From Isoetes taiwanensis (Eukaryota > Streptophyta > Lycopodiopsida > Isoetales > Isoetaceae): DNA of 64,000 bases. Positions 24,188 to 35,083 of this stretch are shown piece after piece. The notes under the pieces were generated by a model. The model searched no databases and was not told the origin of the DNA. It worked only from the letters and a program-made list of their open reading frames with translations. Every line of letters starts with the position of its first letter. Position 1 is the stretch's first letter. Position numbers and translations under genes: made by a program. The stretch spans positions 1,116,001 to 1,180,000 of the forward strand of contig JAJEKV010000035.1 of assembly GCA_021234155.1 (NCBI GenBank). Reading direction: 5' to 3'.

Positions 24188-24572
24188 AATGGGCACATGA
24201 AGGGCTTGAAGGGCGCATGTAGTGCAGTTTCCCTGCCGGCAATACATTTCTTATCATAACTTTTGATCCAGAGCTCTGTTTGAGATGATTTTTATTGCGT
24301 TGGAAAGCTCTCTCCGAGATCTTTTTGATAGTGTATTATATGGATATGTTTGGTTAAGTTATTTATGCTAAAACAGCAAGTTTTCGGCCGGGTTTGGTAG
24401 GCTTTCACATCCTACCAGCTGATTAATACAGGATTGCGCTATTGGATATTGTTTTATGGCTCATTCTGAATGAAGCTTGTAAAAAATTACCATGCATTTT
24501 TAGATTTTGAGGCTTCTAGATTCTTGTGCTAACAAGCAGAAAAGTTTTCCACTTTGGTTTCTCACCACAAGA

Positions 24573-24603
24573 GGGTGAAAGCGTGTAGCTGGGGGACAGT
24601 TTT
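24573..24603 (+). repeat. Left terminal inverted repeat
   Basis: Begins GGGTGAAAGCGTGTA and continues with GCTGGGGGACAGTTTT. The preceding four bases AAGA are the target duplication. A second inverted block follows further in: AAGCACCCCC here and, at the right end, AAGCACCCCC near 34,720. Confidence 0.88.
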
Positions 24604-24970
24604 GCGCTGGGCAAGCACCCCCAGAAGCACCCTTTACAACTTTTTTTTGAATACTTTTTTATTTTAGGTTCCCCCGTCATGCCCTTCACGTTCTTTGTGC
24701 AGCGGGCCGCTTCTGCTGCCTGCGACCCTAGCTACATCGATCAGTAGCTACATCGATCAGTAGCTACTAAGACGTACTTCGACATGATTCACCCGATGGC
24801 TATGATTCCGGCATCTTTTGGAAACCCTAGTTGCATTTCTGTGGATCAAACAACTGCATTTTGGACGCCCGAAAAGGTAGACCCTAAAGCTGTCTTGTTG
24901 CCTTTGATCTTGTTTGCATTTTTTTGCCTTTATCCGGCTCATGCATGCTTCTTTTTGTAGGGCGAAATGA

Positions 24971-26119
24971 GGTTTGCAAGCACTATTGAGGAATTTCAGC
25001 CAGATTAGCCCAAATGAAGGCGGGAGATCCGAAACTTTAACTTGGGCTGATTGCCCCACATCTGATTTTCTTAGTGTGTGGAATCGTGAAGTGAAAGACA
25101 ATAAGATCAAGCTCCACCAGGTGAGGCCAGAATTTGCAGATGATTTGCATGATTTGGTACACAAGGTTTATCAGAAAGGCTTAAAAATAAGGAAGCTAGG
25201 GCGGGTCTTTGCTAGAGCTTTTTGCGTGGCAAAAGATACTCCAATGGCACTTGCTCGTCCTGCTAAATTTATAGTGAATTGGGCTAGATTTGCATGGAAT
25301 AGAATGCAGCTTTCGCAGAGAAATACCCAAAAAAAAACTGATATGGAAGAAATAAATTTGAAGAATGTTGCTTTCGCTATTTCATCTTTAGATGCAGACT
25401 TAAATGTCCTGAATGATGTGCTTGCTTTATTAGAGCTTGAACTCAAAGAAAAGCAAACTGAATTGGTCAGTGTGAATGGAATTTTGCAAGGGTATGTCCT
25501 TGCAGCTACATCAATTTCATTAGATATACGGGAAATTAAGAACGATCTACAAAGCTTGAAAGAGATTTGCCCAGATGAAGATGCAGCTTTGAAGCAAAAA
25601 TCTGATGAAGAATGTGCACTAGGTCTTTCCCTGCTCACCATTTTGAAGAAAAAACAGGAGCCAGACATTCGGCCAGATATAGAAGCACAGATAAGACGGC
25701 TAAGTGCATTAATTATTTATAAGCAGGAAAAGCAAGATGATCTAAAAACCAAACTAGCAAACCTGCAACATTTGAGGTCTTCATTCCTTACCACCACATT
25801 GATCAGGCCTTCTCCTGGAAATTGGACCATTGTTGACGATACAAGTGGATGTGTAGTTTGTGGCATGGCATTTAGCATCAATTTTGCCATGCATGTACAA
25901 CTCCAATGTGGACACAAGTTCCACTTATGGTGCTTCCAGAAGTGCATGCAGAACTTGCAATGTAATGTTTGCAACCTAGAGCTGCCAACAGACTTGTATT
26001 CGGGGCTGGGTTACGTAAATTTTGTACCTAACGTGGAGGATGAAGAAGATACTGAGACTGTGGCCACTAAAGGTACATGTAGTCATATTAACGATGAAGA
26101 TGTTGAATCTCTCCTCTAA
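24971..26119 (+). CDS. Transposon ORF: coiled-coil protein with C-terminal RING-like zinc site
   Basis: About 380 codons open to the TAA at 26119. Residues about 130-280 are rich in heptad-like Leu/Glu/Lys (LELELKEKQTEL, IREIKNDLQSLKEI), typical of a coiled coil. At about 292-332 lies C-x2-C-x15-C-x-H-x2-H-x2-C-x9-C-x2-C (LQCGHKFHLWC), the ligand pattern of a RING-H2-like finger, often E3 ubiquitin ligase or protein-binding. A plausible first exon is 24784-24876 (MIHPMAMIPASFGN..., donor GTAGAC), but splicing to the GTAG acceptor at 24960 meets a stop in this frame, so the 5' structure is uncertain or shifted. It lies inside the transposon, convergent with the transposase. Possibly an accessory protein of the element, or a captured gene. 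Confidence 0.6.
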   Translation, partial: GLQALLRNFSQISPNEGGRSETLTWADCPTSDFLSVWNREVKDNKIKLHQVRPEFADDLHDLVHKVYQKGLKIRKLGRVFARAFCVAKDTPMALARPAKFIVNWARFAWNRMQLSQRNTQKKTDMEEINLKNVAFAISSLDADLNVLNDVLALLELELKEKQTELVSVNGILQGYVLAATSISLDIREIKNDLQSLKEICPDEDAALKQKSDEECALGLSLLTILKKKQEPDIRPDIEAQIRRLSALIIYKQEKQDDLKTKLANLQHLRSSFLTTTLIRPSPGNWTIVDDTSGCVVCGMAFSINFAMHVQLQCGHKFHLWCFQKCMQNLQCNVCNLELPTDLYSGLGYVNFVPNVEDEEDTETVATKGTCSHINDEDVESLL

Positions 26120-26513
26120 ATTACCCGGTAAAGAAAGAGACGTCCACAAACCCGATCCATGACAAGCCCTTTGAAAGGTTAGTTTAATATTTCATATATG
26201 TTCAATAGCTGGTTTATTTAATTGAAAGTATGCAGGAAAAGAAAAACAACACAAACGGTTGAAGAAGTCACAAGGAGAGAACGAGGATTTCTTTGAAACG
26301 TAAGACACTGATTTGGAGCAGCGAGGTTTGAGTAAGTGTTTAGTATTTAGCTTGGTATATTTTTGCATTTGTACTAAGACATATTAAGCAGGTGTGGAAG
26401 ATAATACGAGAGGTCTGGATGCTAAAGTAACTCAAATAGGTAGCTTTTGCCTTCCCTAAAATTTCACTCTGTGAGACTAGTGGTATCAGACTAAGATAAA
26501 TTGCAGGAGAAGA

Positions 26514-26859
26514 AATTATAGGGGTCGAGGAAGTTCCACCCAATGAAGCTCCAATAGAGCAAGAACCACCCGATGAAGCTCCAACGGAGCAGGAACCACT
26601 TGATCAAGCTCCACCACATGTGAAAGTTGGAAGAAAGGGCGTACCAAAATGCTTCAGACCTCCAAATATTTCTGATGCACCTGCTACAAGACAGAAGCAA
26701 AGAAAGGTAAAGAAGCCAAGGGTTAATCAGAGGAAAAAGAAAGCTGCAAACACTGAAAAACCTATGGACTCTCAACCAACTGCTCCTGCTAGCATGAAGA
26801 AGACTTCGGACGCAACAACAATTACTGCTGCAAGCACTGAAAATACAGTAGGTCAGTAG
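26514..26859 (+). CDS. Possible further exon(s) of the transposon ORF: acidic Pro/Glu repeats and basic stretch
   Basis: After TTGCAG at about 26,500 a frame encodes short repeats (EAPIEQEPPDEAPTEQEP) and then a Lys/Arg-rich stretch (RQKQRKVKKPRVNQRKKKAA) that could be a nuclear localisation or DNA-binding tail. It closes with a stop near 26,859, next to a GTAGGT donor-like site. It follows the RING-like frame on the same strand and could be its downstream part after splicing. Not homologous to anything I recognise. Confidence 0.35.
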
Positions 26860-27135
26860 AGAACATATTGATGTTTTATTTCAAAACTTCTAGTACATTA
26901 GCATGTAATTTAAAACTATTGTGAATGGCAGGTACAGGTTGCTCGAATCAAGCAGAGTCTTGGAACTCTAGCCGAATAAAGAAGTTATGGTTTCCAACCC
27001 AGGTAGCTAATTGGCCATGCACGAACCCGTAATCCTATTGGCTTTACAAATTTTCGTGCTTCAATTCACAACTTTACCTCCGAAAGTCCGCTTTTACATG
27101 GTATAGACCTATCTTATCTTCGCTGCTGCACGTGG

Positions 27136-27372
27136 GATGAAATTCAATCTCCCTTCCATGGCCACAGTTCACCTTTGCATGCTCCAGGGCAGTATCATGC
27201 CTTACGCTTCACGGTGATGAAATTCAATCTCCCATCCGTGGTGGCGGTTCACCCCTTGCATGTTCAGGACCCTATCGTGCATACGCTTTCTGGTGATGAA
27301 ATTCAATGCCCCGTCAGGTGGTGGCGGTCCACATTTGCACGCAAAAATGAATCGATCTGTAAATCAGATGAA
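27136..27372. repeat. About 80-bp tandem repeat, three diverged copies
   Basis: GATGAAATTCAAT followed by CCC and GGTGGCGGT-type words starts at 27136, 27216 and 27295. The copies are 79-80 bases apart and diverged. An 81-codon frame crosses them, but the repeat units are not in a common frame, so I do not call a gene. From 27,420 to 28,480 nothing was recognised. Confidence 0.75.
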
Positions 27373-28480
27373 GATGGGGACATGACTCTGGAGCAATTTA
27401 CAAAGAACATCGGCTGTTAATTTTCCTCAATTAAAGTATGCTAGTGCAGGTATCTTTTGGCTGAGAAATGTCACTGCTGTAAAGAAATCAGCCAAACCCT
27501 TTGTAAATCCATCCAATTTTGCTGCCCTGATGTTTATAGTGCTCTATAATACACTTGTTAGTGCAAGAAATGCCTTGTTTTGACCTAGTTGGTCATTTGA
27601 CTAATATGCCATCATATTTGGTTCAATCAAATTTTGGATTTTGAAAGCAGTCTGATAGATAAGTGTTGAAAGTGCAAAATAATGCAGGTGTCTTTTTTGG
27701 CAGGGAAATAAGTTCCCTTTGGCTATAAACTATGTTTTTTATTATGCTTGGTTCACTGGTTAAAGATGAGCAAGGCATGACCTGCAGATTTGTATGATCT
27801 GTATGCTGCTATTCTATATTGCAAAACAGGGGAAATGAAGGAAACAGTGGTACTAGCCTCTTGGTACTAGCATCAAACTATGAAGCTCAAACTTCACAAG
27901 CGCCATCTAAAAGCCATCTTTGCTTAGCAACCTAACCTTTAGCCGTGCTTGAAATAACTTTGCACCAGGTATACAAATTGATAGCACCAGGAAGAATTTT
28001 AAATGTTGCAGGTAGAAATCGCATATGTTCTCCATCTGCTTGAAGGAGTATTTGCTTATCATTTTTGGTCCATGTTTCCTTATTTCGACATGACAAGCCC
28101 TGGAAAACAATATTTGATCTCATTCAATAAAGGTCGACAAATAACATTTGAAACAAAGGCTATCCACAAAGTTGAGGGACGACTAAAAATAAAACACCTT
28201 ATCAAAAGCTTAATAAAATCTCATGAATGAAGATACAAGTCAAGAACAAAGGCGTCGTTACACTATTAATTTGGGAATACATTGAACAAGGCCAAAGAGT
28301 TACAAAAGCCAGTGGTTGACTAGAGTTATGATGCATTTTCCTTCGAATGGTTGGCCTCATCCTTAATGGGCAATTTAATTCACTTCAAGGCAAACGTGTT
28401 CAATGAAGACACCATCCATGATTAAAGCAAATGCAAATATTGTGAGCCATCCCATATGCATTTGTTTAAACAAAGCATGT

Positions 28481-29140
28481 GGGTAAGAATGCCATGTGGC
28501 GAACCTCAATCATGCCACGTGGCTAGAAAATGACATTAAGGTCTTAGAAGATTACATAAATTTGACCACATGGTTGAATTGGTTTCAAATGGTTCTAATG
28601 TAATTGTTTTTTAATTTAGGGCCAAATATGCCATGTCGTCATTTTGAACATGCCTCTAGGGCTAGGACATGCCAACTGGGTAAGAATGCCATGTGGCACG
28701 CCTCAATCATGCCACGTGGCTAGAAAATGACATTAAGGTCTTAGAAGATTACATAAATTTGACCACATGGTTGAATTGGTTTCAAATGGTTCTAATGTAA
28801 TTTTTTTTTGTTAGTGCCAAATATGCCATGTGGTCACTTTGAACATGCCTCCAGCGTTAGGACATGCCAACTGGGTAAGAATGCCATGTGGCGCGCCTCA
28901 ATAATGCCACGTGGCTAGAAAATGACATTAAGGTCTTAGAGGATTACATATAAATTTGACCACATGGTTGAATTGGTTTCAAATGGTTCTAATGTAAAAA
29001 AAATTTTGTTTAGTGCCAAATATGCCATGTGGTCACTTTGAACATGCCTCCAGCGCTAGGACATGCCAACTGGGTAAGAATGCCATGTGGCGAACCTCAA
29101 TCATGCCACGTGGCTAGAAAATGACATTAAGGTCTTAGAA
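28481..29140. repeat. 197-bp minisatellite, 3.4 copies, each with a CACGTG palindrome
   Basis: Copies start GGGTAAGAATGCCATGTGGC at 28481, 28678, 28873 and 29072 (spacing 195-199 bp); the last is cut short near 29,138. Each unit has GCCATGTGGC and, about 17 bases on, GCCACGTGGC, which is a perfect palindrome with the G-box core CACGTG. The array lies inside the 10.2-kb transposon, between its two convergent genes. Confidence 0.92.
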
Positions 29141-29404
29141 TCTATTTTTGTTCTACAAGCCCTACAAGGTAATTGCATGGATGAAAGGGATGTCTCTTAG
29201 ACAGGACATTGTTTTCTACAAACTCGTGACCCTTTGACAGCAACAAATCGCTTACCGAACACACTTCCCCTGAATCTTAGCAACATGGTACCTATTCCCA
29301 AAGACCACCGTTAAAAGGCCTTCACTACTGTAGTATTGCCAAATGTACAAATATGATAGATATTACATATAGACTACTGCGTAGACACAAGATTTTCGAC
29401 TATC

Positions 29405-30497
29405 TACAGTGAGACCCAATGACCATAGGTGCTGCATAAGAAGTATTATCATTTGGATACAATTGCAACAAATGATCTCTACCAGGCTTTTCCTTTGCCT
29501 TCGCCTCATGATCTGCTTTCGTGCTAATTTTACATTTTAACATTTAGGATCAATGAGAGGAGCAATGACCGAACTGTTCCTTTAATAAAATGATATGTTA
29601 CAGAATAAATAGGCAGCACCTGTACAAGTACATGTACATGCATGTGCATGTCACACATATAGAATCAATTAGTCTAACACTCCCCCTAAAACAATCTGTG
29701 GCACATTTTCATGTTCAGGTCATTCTCATTTAAAGATCATCCAGGGCTACTATCAGGTCCTCATGGCCACCATGCCACCATCGATGATGCACTTCCTGAC
29801 CTGCACTGCACATATAAATTTCAGCAACCTATTCAATATAACCTGCACCTCTAAATAAAGCAACCTAGTTTAATATAACTTGCACCTGTGAAACAAGATA
29901 CCTGCCAACTTCACCTGTGAAACAATCATCTGCATTTGCCTGCCAAAATAATATGACTTCATTCCAACTGCCTTCTTCTTCCCAACCTTCTTCTTTCCAA
30001 CTGCCTTTTTTCTACAGCATTAAATTTGATCTATGGCTTTGGCAAAGAGCTTTTAAAACTTGATATATAATGAAAGTTAACATGGTCTGAGTGCACACCC
30101 AATGACCATAGGTGCTGCATAAGAAGTATTATCATTTGGATACAATTGCAACAAATGATCTCTACCAGGCTTTTCCTTTGCCTTCGCCTCATGATCTGCT
30201 TTCGTGCTAATTTTACATTTTAACATTTAGAATCAATGAGAGGAGCAATGACCGAACTGTTCCTTTAATAAAATGATATGTTACAGAATAAATAGGCAGC
30301 ACTTGTACAAGTACATGTACATGCATGCACATGGTCACACATATAGAATCAATAGTCTAACACTCCCCCTAAAACAATGTGTGGCACATTTTCATGTTCA
30401 GGTCATTCTCATTTAATATAACTTGCACCTGTGAAACAAGATACCTGCCAACTTCACCTGTGAAACAATCATCTGCATTTGCCTGCCAAAATAATAT
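29405..30497. repeat. Partial tandem duplication, about 320 bp copies 683 bp apart
   Basis: CCCAATGACCATAGGTGCTG... to ...AGGTCATTCTCATTT occurs near 29,417-29,740 and again near 30,099-30,415. The following AACTTGCACCTGTGAAACAA block also recurs (29,877 and 30,420), as does the CTGCCTTCTTCTTCCCAACC block (29,970 and 30,607) that encodes the transposase's Lys-rich tail. So the 3' end of the transposase gene and its flank were duplicated, with later deletions in one copy. Confidence 0.85.
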
Positions 30498-30559
30498 GAA
30501 TGAATTACAAGAAATTGAAAAGCCAGAAATCACAACACGATCACTACAAACCTGAACTA

Positions 30560-33500
30560 CTTTTGGATTTGGAATTCCTTGCAACTGTCTTAGACTTCAC
30601 TACAACTGCCTTCTTCTTCCCAACCTTCTTCTTTCCAATTACCTTTTTTCTAGCTACTACCTTCTTTATGACAAACATTTAGAATGTCCTCTCTTCTTTC
30701 AAGTGTCTTCTTGCTTGTCTTGGAACTGCCAAGGGCTAATGTCTCAGAATCTGGTGGTGGCAAGGAATCCATGATATGCTTATGTGCTGCTAGAGGTAAA
30801 TGGTACACATTATCTTCACCTAAATCAGCAAGTAACTCTACATTTGCAGATATTACGAGATGTGAATAGCAATTCACATCTGGCATATGGCTTAACAGCT
30901 CGTATCTACCTTCGCCAATATACTTGTAGAACTTGCCGGTGAGAATGACCTTTTGTCTACTGAATTTTGATCCCCACTGATCCTTGAATGCTATTTCTAC
31001 CATGTGCTTGGCTTCGGTGCATTTTACAATCCAGAAATCAACATTCTCTGCATTGTTGGCTTCTGCATTAATGACAAAATTGTCTCCAACTTGTACAAGT
31101 TCTGCTTTCCACTGGTTATCTCCTTCATATTGCACATGAGTGACTGGTGTATCCCCCTGCATTATCTCAGGCTTCAATTCAGAATATGTATAACATTTCA
31201 ATCTCTTTACGTGCTTGCACCTATTCCATAATCCCATCCAGCAGCTAGTACAAAAGCAAGATAGAGGTATGTGGGCCACCATGGTAGGTCTGTTTTGGCG
31301 GATTGGCCTGATGGTATGAATGTTTTTTGTGCCCTTCAAGGTGTCACAGTCATATGTCACTTCCCTGCACACCTCACCTAACTTTATGAGCCGAAATACC
31401 CTGTGCAGGACATTGATCACAATTAGTAAAACGCACACACATACAAGCATTTTGTGAAGTCCTAGAATTTGATCATACCTAATGATTAAAGTGTCTTTGA
31501 CACCTCTTTTCACTTGGAAATACCAAATCAAGAATTGTACAACATCCTCCGCATTCCTTAGAGGCGTGCCGTCCCTCTTTAACATTTTACTTGTAAGTAT
31601 CCTCTTTATGACGGCACCAGCACCGTCATGCTCTCCCTTGCCATGGCAAGATGCAAAGAAATTCCACGAAATCTTTATTGCATTAGATTGATAAAATCTT
31701 CCTAAGTGATAGAAGGCTGGAGGACTTGAATTTGATTTAGCAACCATCAGACCAAAATACATGATTTGAATAGCATATACCTTTTTTCCTTCAAATAGTT
31801 GGCATGCTTACGGAGGCGGTGTTATGCGAATAAGCTATCATGCTTTTCGATCATCGATATGTAAAAGTGGGTCTCTTTCACCAACTTACGATCGCCAATT
31901 AGAAGGTTTGGAGTCTCGACTTTCTTTGCATGTCTGTAAGTAATGTGCATTAGTATAGAACATTGATCATTCCTCCAATGCATTGTCTGGATTTCCTGCT
32001 GAATTTTAAACGTATAGTTTTCCGCAAAGTCTATAACAGATACAACAGTATCCTTTGGGAATGTTTGCAAACATTCCTTAAACCGGTCTCGCCTCGCCAC
32101 CTTGCCGTATAGTTATGGGGAATGAATTGTTTGATAACCGTGCATCAAGATGCTCCATAAATTCATGTAATGATGTGCTCTTGTAAGCCAACTTCATAAC
32201 GTCCTTCGTGGTGACTACTGGCTTCCCCCCTTTGCTTGTATCCTTTACATAGGTTTCTGTTGTCTGCAATATAAGAGCAAATTTGATGTCGCCTTTCTTA
32301 AATATCCAACATGCCAACATATTACTTTGGAAAAGCAACATTTACTCTTATTTATCCTAAACTTATCCCTGGCCATAATTTACTTGCCTACCCTGTATGC
32401 ATGTCTTTTCCCTATGCAGGCCATAATTTACTTGGCTACCCGGTATGCATGTCTTATCCCTATCCTGTGTAAGCAACACTTACAGCAGCAACCCCATCAA
32501 TACTTAAGCACATGCAACCTTATAAGATCAAATAACCTACACGAACTAGCTAAGCACTCTGCACACCGCCATAGCAACATTTAAACCACCACAAGATAAA
32601 TTAAATCATCTCTTCATGGCTAATCTAAACCATATCAAATAAAAGTCATAATCAAATTAATGTCAATCAATGCATGCAACTAATGGAATGCTAACCTTCT
32701 CGAAGTTCTTCCAATCAAGCTTAATTGACTTGCGCTTCTCTTTGGGACATCTTTGGAATGATTTCAGACCACAAGCATTGCATTCCATGGTCAAACAAGT
32801 AGACTTATACCAATCTGCGGTTTCATCCTTAGGACACACCATAGTTTTCCACATTTCACTTACACTATTGAAAGTATGATTGCTCGCTGCACATATTGGG
32901 CCTGGACCACAGACATCACATTTGCATGTACACCTAGAACCATGGGTGTTAGAATCTCGTCTTAGCTTGTTGATTGCCTGCCTAACAAATTCCATTCTCA
33001 TGTGGTATATGCAGCAACATGTTTCCCTCTCTTTAAGCCTTTTCACAAACTTGGGCTTCAAAGTCTCAAACAACCTGAGACCTATTTTCATCTCTGGATA
33101 TTGATGCTTGGGTAAAAGCATGTTAGGGTGTCCCTTAAAAAGTATTATTTAGTGACTAAAAAGGTACCTAAAAAGGTAGCCAGGAATGGGTACTGGGTAC
33201 CTGTATAATATCTCAATATAAGGTATGTTTTAGAACTTTTTATATATATATTGGTCTCCGATAGCATTATCTTTACCTTAACTTCGAATATTACCATGTC
33301 CTTGACTTTTATTTTGGATTTTTGTATTAGTTTTAATGAAAAGAAAAATGAGAAAGTACCCAGTTCAGAAGTACCTAGTGTATGTACTTTTGCAGGTTCC
33401 AAAAGTGGTACACCCTAACATGCTTTTACCCGCTTAAATTTCTTATAAAATGTGACCTGAAATGTAATAAACAATATAAGAATGAGAGAAGCTTTTTATT

Positions 33501-34598
33501 GTGAAAACAAGGAAGCAATTACATACCTGACTCTCTTCCAAGTAATGAAGTGGCTGCAGGTTATACGGCTTAGCAATCTTATCACCGTTATTATTCCTTC
33601 TCAATTTCATAACCTGCCTTTTATTTGGACAGACCCTAGTTTCAGAAATCCAAAAGTTGTATACCTTTTCGCGATCTTCATCCGATAGCCGATCAGATTT
33701 GCATTTCCTTTTGAACATAGACCACGGGCCTCCAAATTGATAAACTTTCTCTGTCCAATGCGGCATACACGCCTTTCTCCTCATGTTCAAAACCTTTGCA
33801 AGCTGCTTTGTCCGGTTGGTAGATCCATTAATGACCATCATCAAGGTGGATGCCCGTGCTTGATTGATGTCCTGTGTCCTAGCACGTTTATAAGCTTGAA
33901 GAGTGTCCTTCATATTCTCAACAACATGTTGATATACTTGTAATTTCCTGTTTCCAATGATCCCAAACTCATGTAGGTGTTCGGCTGCCCTGGATATGAT
34001 TTCTTTTCTATCGGCCGGGATGTATCTTGGGCATACATTGTTGATGTGATCTACAATGATTTTAGCATGCTTTTTTTACGCCTAGTGGTCACTGTCCTTG
34101 GTCTTGTCTGCGTCTCATCGCTTCTCTGGGTAACTTTTCAAATTCCCTCTTCCTCTTTCTCTGCAACTTTCTTTTAGCAGATAAAATCCTTCTGCATGCA
34201 GTATTAGGAGAAATGCAATTGCAAACTTTCTTGCACTCAACCAAGCATACCTCAGAATTTCTAGGAACCTTCTCATCAGAAATTGGAGATAAGACCACCT
34301 CAGACACTGCATTGATGGAATTTCGAAATTGCATGCCATTGCAACAATCTTCCTCTTCCTCCACGTTAAAATTTGGAATTCTATCTTGGATGTCAATTCC
34401 CAAACTGGAAGCAAGTTGTTCTGGATCCTGGCCTCCAAATCGAAGTGCAAATTCCGCAGCATAGCTTGCAACCAGATCCATACAATTCCTGAAATGAAAA
34501 AATGACAAAACCAAGAATTGTCCATTTCGAAAAGGAGACGGTAGAATCGGGCAGAGCGGGAGAACTAGCCTCTGAAGTTGGATCGATGACATGGCCAA
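30560..34598 (-). pseudogene. DDD/E transposase of the 10.2-kb element, multi-exon, frameshifted
   Basis: Minus-strand blocks in order: acidic/basic N-terminus (34598-34095; an exon may begin GNCMDLVASYAAEF); 33,950-33,526 with RLSDEDREKVYNFW; 33456-32696, a Cys-rich exon (CTCKCDVCGPGPIC, CNACG) interrupted by a MITE; about 32,264-32,095; 32100-31830 with VVSVIDFAENYTFKIQQEIQ; then FWSDGC and NFFASCHGKGEHDGAGAVIK; then a C-terminal domain and a Lys-rich tail. The probable acidic triad is D of DFAENY, D of SDG and D/E of KGEHDG. This order resembles uncharacterised DFSENY/HGKS..DG transposases known to me from animals. A clean 78-nt intron lies at 31478-31401. At least three frame changes (one in an A-run near 34,070, one near 32,095, one near 31,770) and the MITE disable it. 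Confidence 0.8.
33110..33431. mobile_element. 322-bp MITE nested in a transposase exon, target duplication GCTT
   Basis: The ends are perfect inverted repeats of 22 bp, beginning GGGTAAAAGCATGTTAGGGT. GCTT flanks both sides (33106-33109 and 33432-33435). Removing the MITE and one GCTT rejoins the exon in frame, giving the continuous reading FYKKFKHQYPEMK across the site on the minus strand. The terminus matches that of the host element (GGGTGAAAGCGTGT) at 12 of 14 positions, and both have 4-bp duplications, so the MITE is probably mobilised by the same kind of transposase. Confidence 0.93.
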
Positions 34599-34752
34599 CT
34601 AACTTCCTAAATTGGAGAGGATTTGAAGCTCTCTCCTGCGCGGGCTTTCCATGAGAAATATGAACAGCACGTCAAACTCTAGTTCTTGAAGGGCCGAAAA
34701 TTTTCATAGGAAAGTACTAAGCACCCCCAAAGCACCAAATGTCGTGGACATA

Positions 34753-34783
34753 AAAAGTGTCCCCCAGGTACACGCTTTCACCC
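34753..34783 (-). repeat. Right terminal inverted repeat
   Basis: Inverse complement of the left end (ends ...CACGCTTTCACCC), followed by the AAGA target copy at 34784-34787. Confidence 0.88.
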
Positions 34784-35083
34784 AAGAATCCATGGAGGCC
34801 AAAGGCTGCTATTAAATTCCAGTTGAAAAATGTTTGTGTATGGGTGTTGCAAACTTTATGACTTTCAGAATAATGGGATCAATCTGCTTTATCTTTATGG
34901 TAACTTTTACTTATGATCTATTTGTTTTATTGTGATGAAATTCAAAAGCTACAGGTGATGAAAGCCTCAAATGAATTCTAGTTTTTTTCTGGTTTGAATT
35001 CTAAAATTTGTGTCACACCGAGGGGGGCGTCCCTACGGTTGCAACACAAACCATTAACATCCAACATATAAAAATTAAATCCC

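Larger units (their letters stand above)
24573..34783 (-). mobile_element. 10.2-kb TIR DNA transposon with DDD/E transposase, 4-bp target duplication
   Basis: The left end GGGTGAAAGCGTGTAGCTGG is matched in inverse orientation at the right end (GGGTGAAAGCGTGTACCTGG), continuing through GGGGACA and TTTT, about 31 bp with two mismatches. AAGA flanks both ends (24569-24572 and 34784-34787), a 4-bp target-site duplication. Inside are a coiled-coil/RING-like ORF reading rightwards from the left end and a transposase gene reading leftwards from the right end, plus tandem repeats between them. A 4-bp duplication is known for Sola elements, among others. The superfamily is not assigned here, because the transposase was recognised only by motif memory. 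The transposase is broken, so this copy is not autonomous now. Confidence 0.85.

Noticed and set aside
27340-27420. EF-hand-like DEDGDMTLEQF at the end of a small frame
   Set aside because: A single loop-like string with no helix pair and no second hand; it lies in a repeat-derived frame.
28481-29140. CRISPR-like array
   Set aside because: The whole 197-bp unit is repeated, without short repeats and unique spacers, in a eukaryotic genome; it is a minisatellite.
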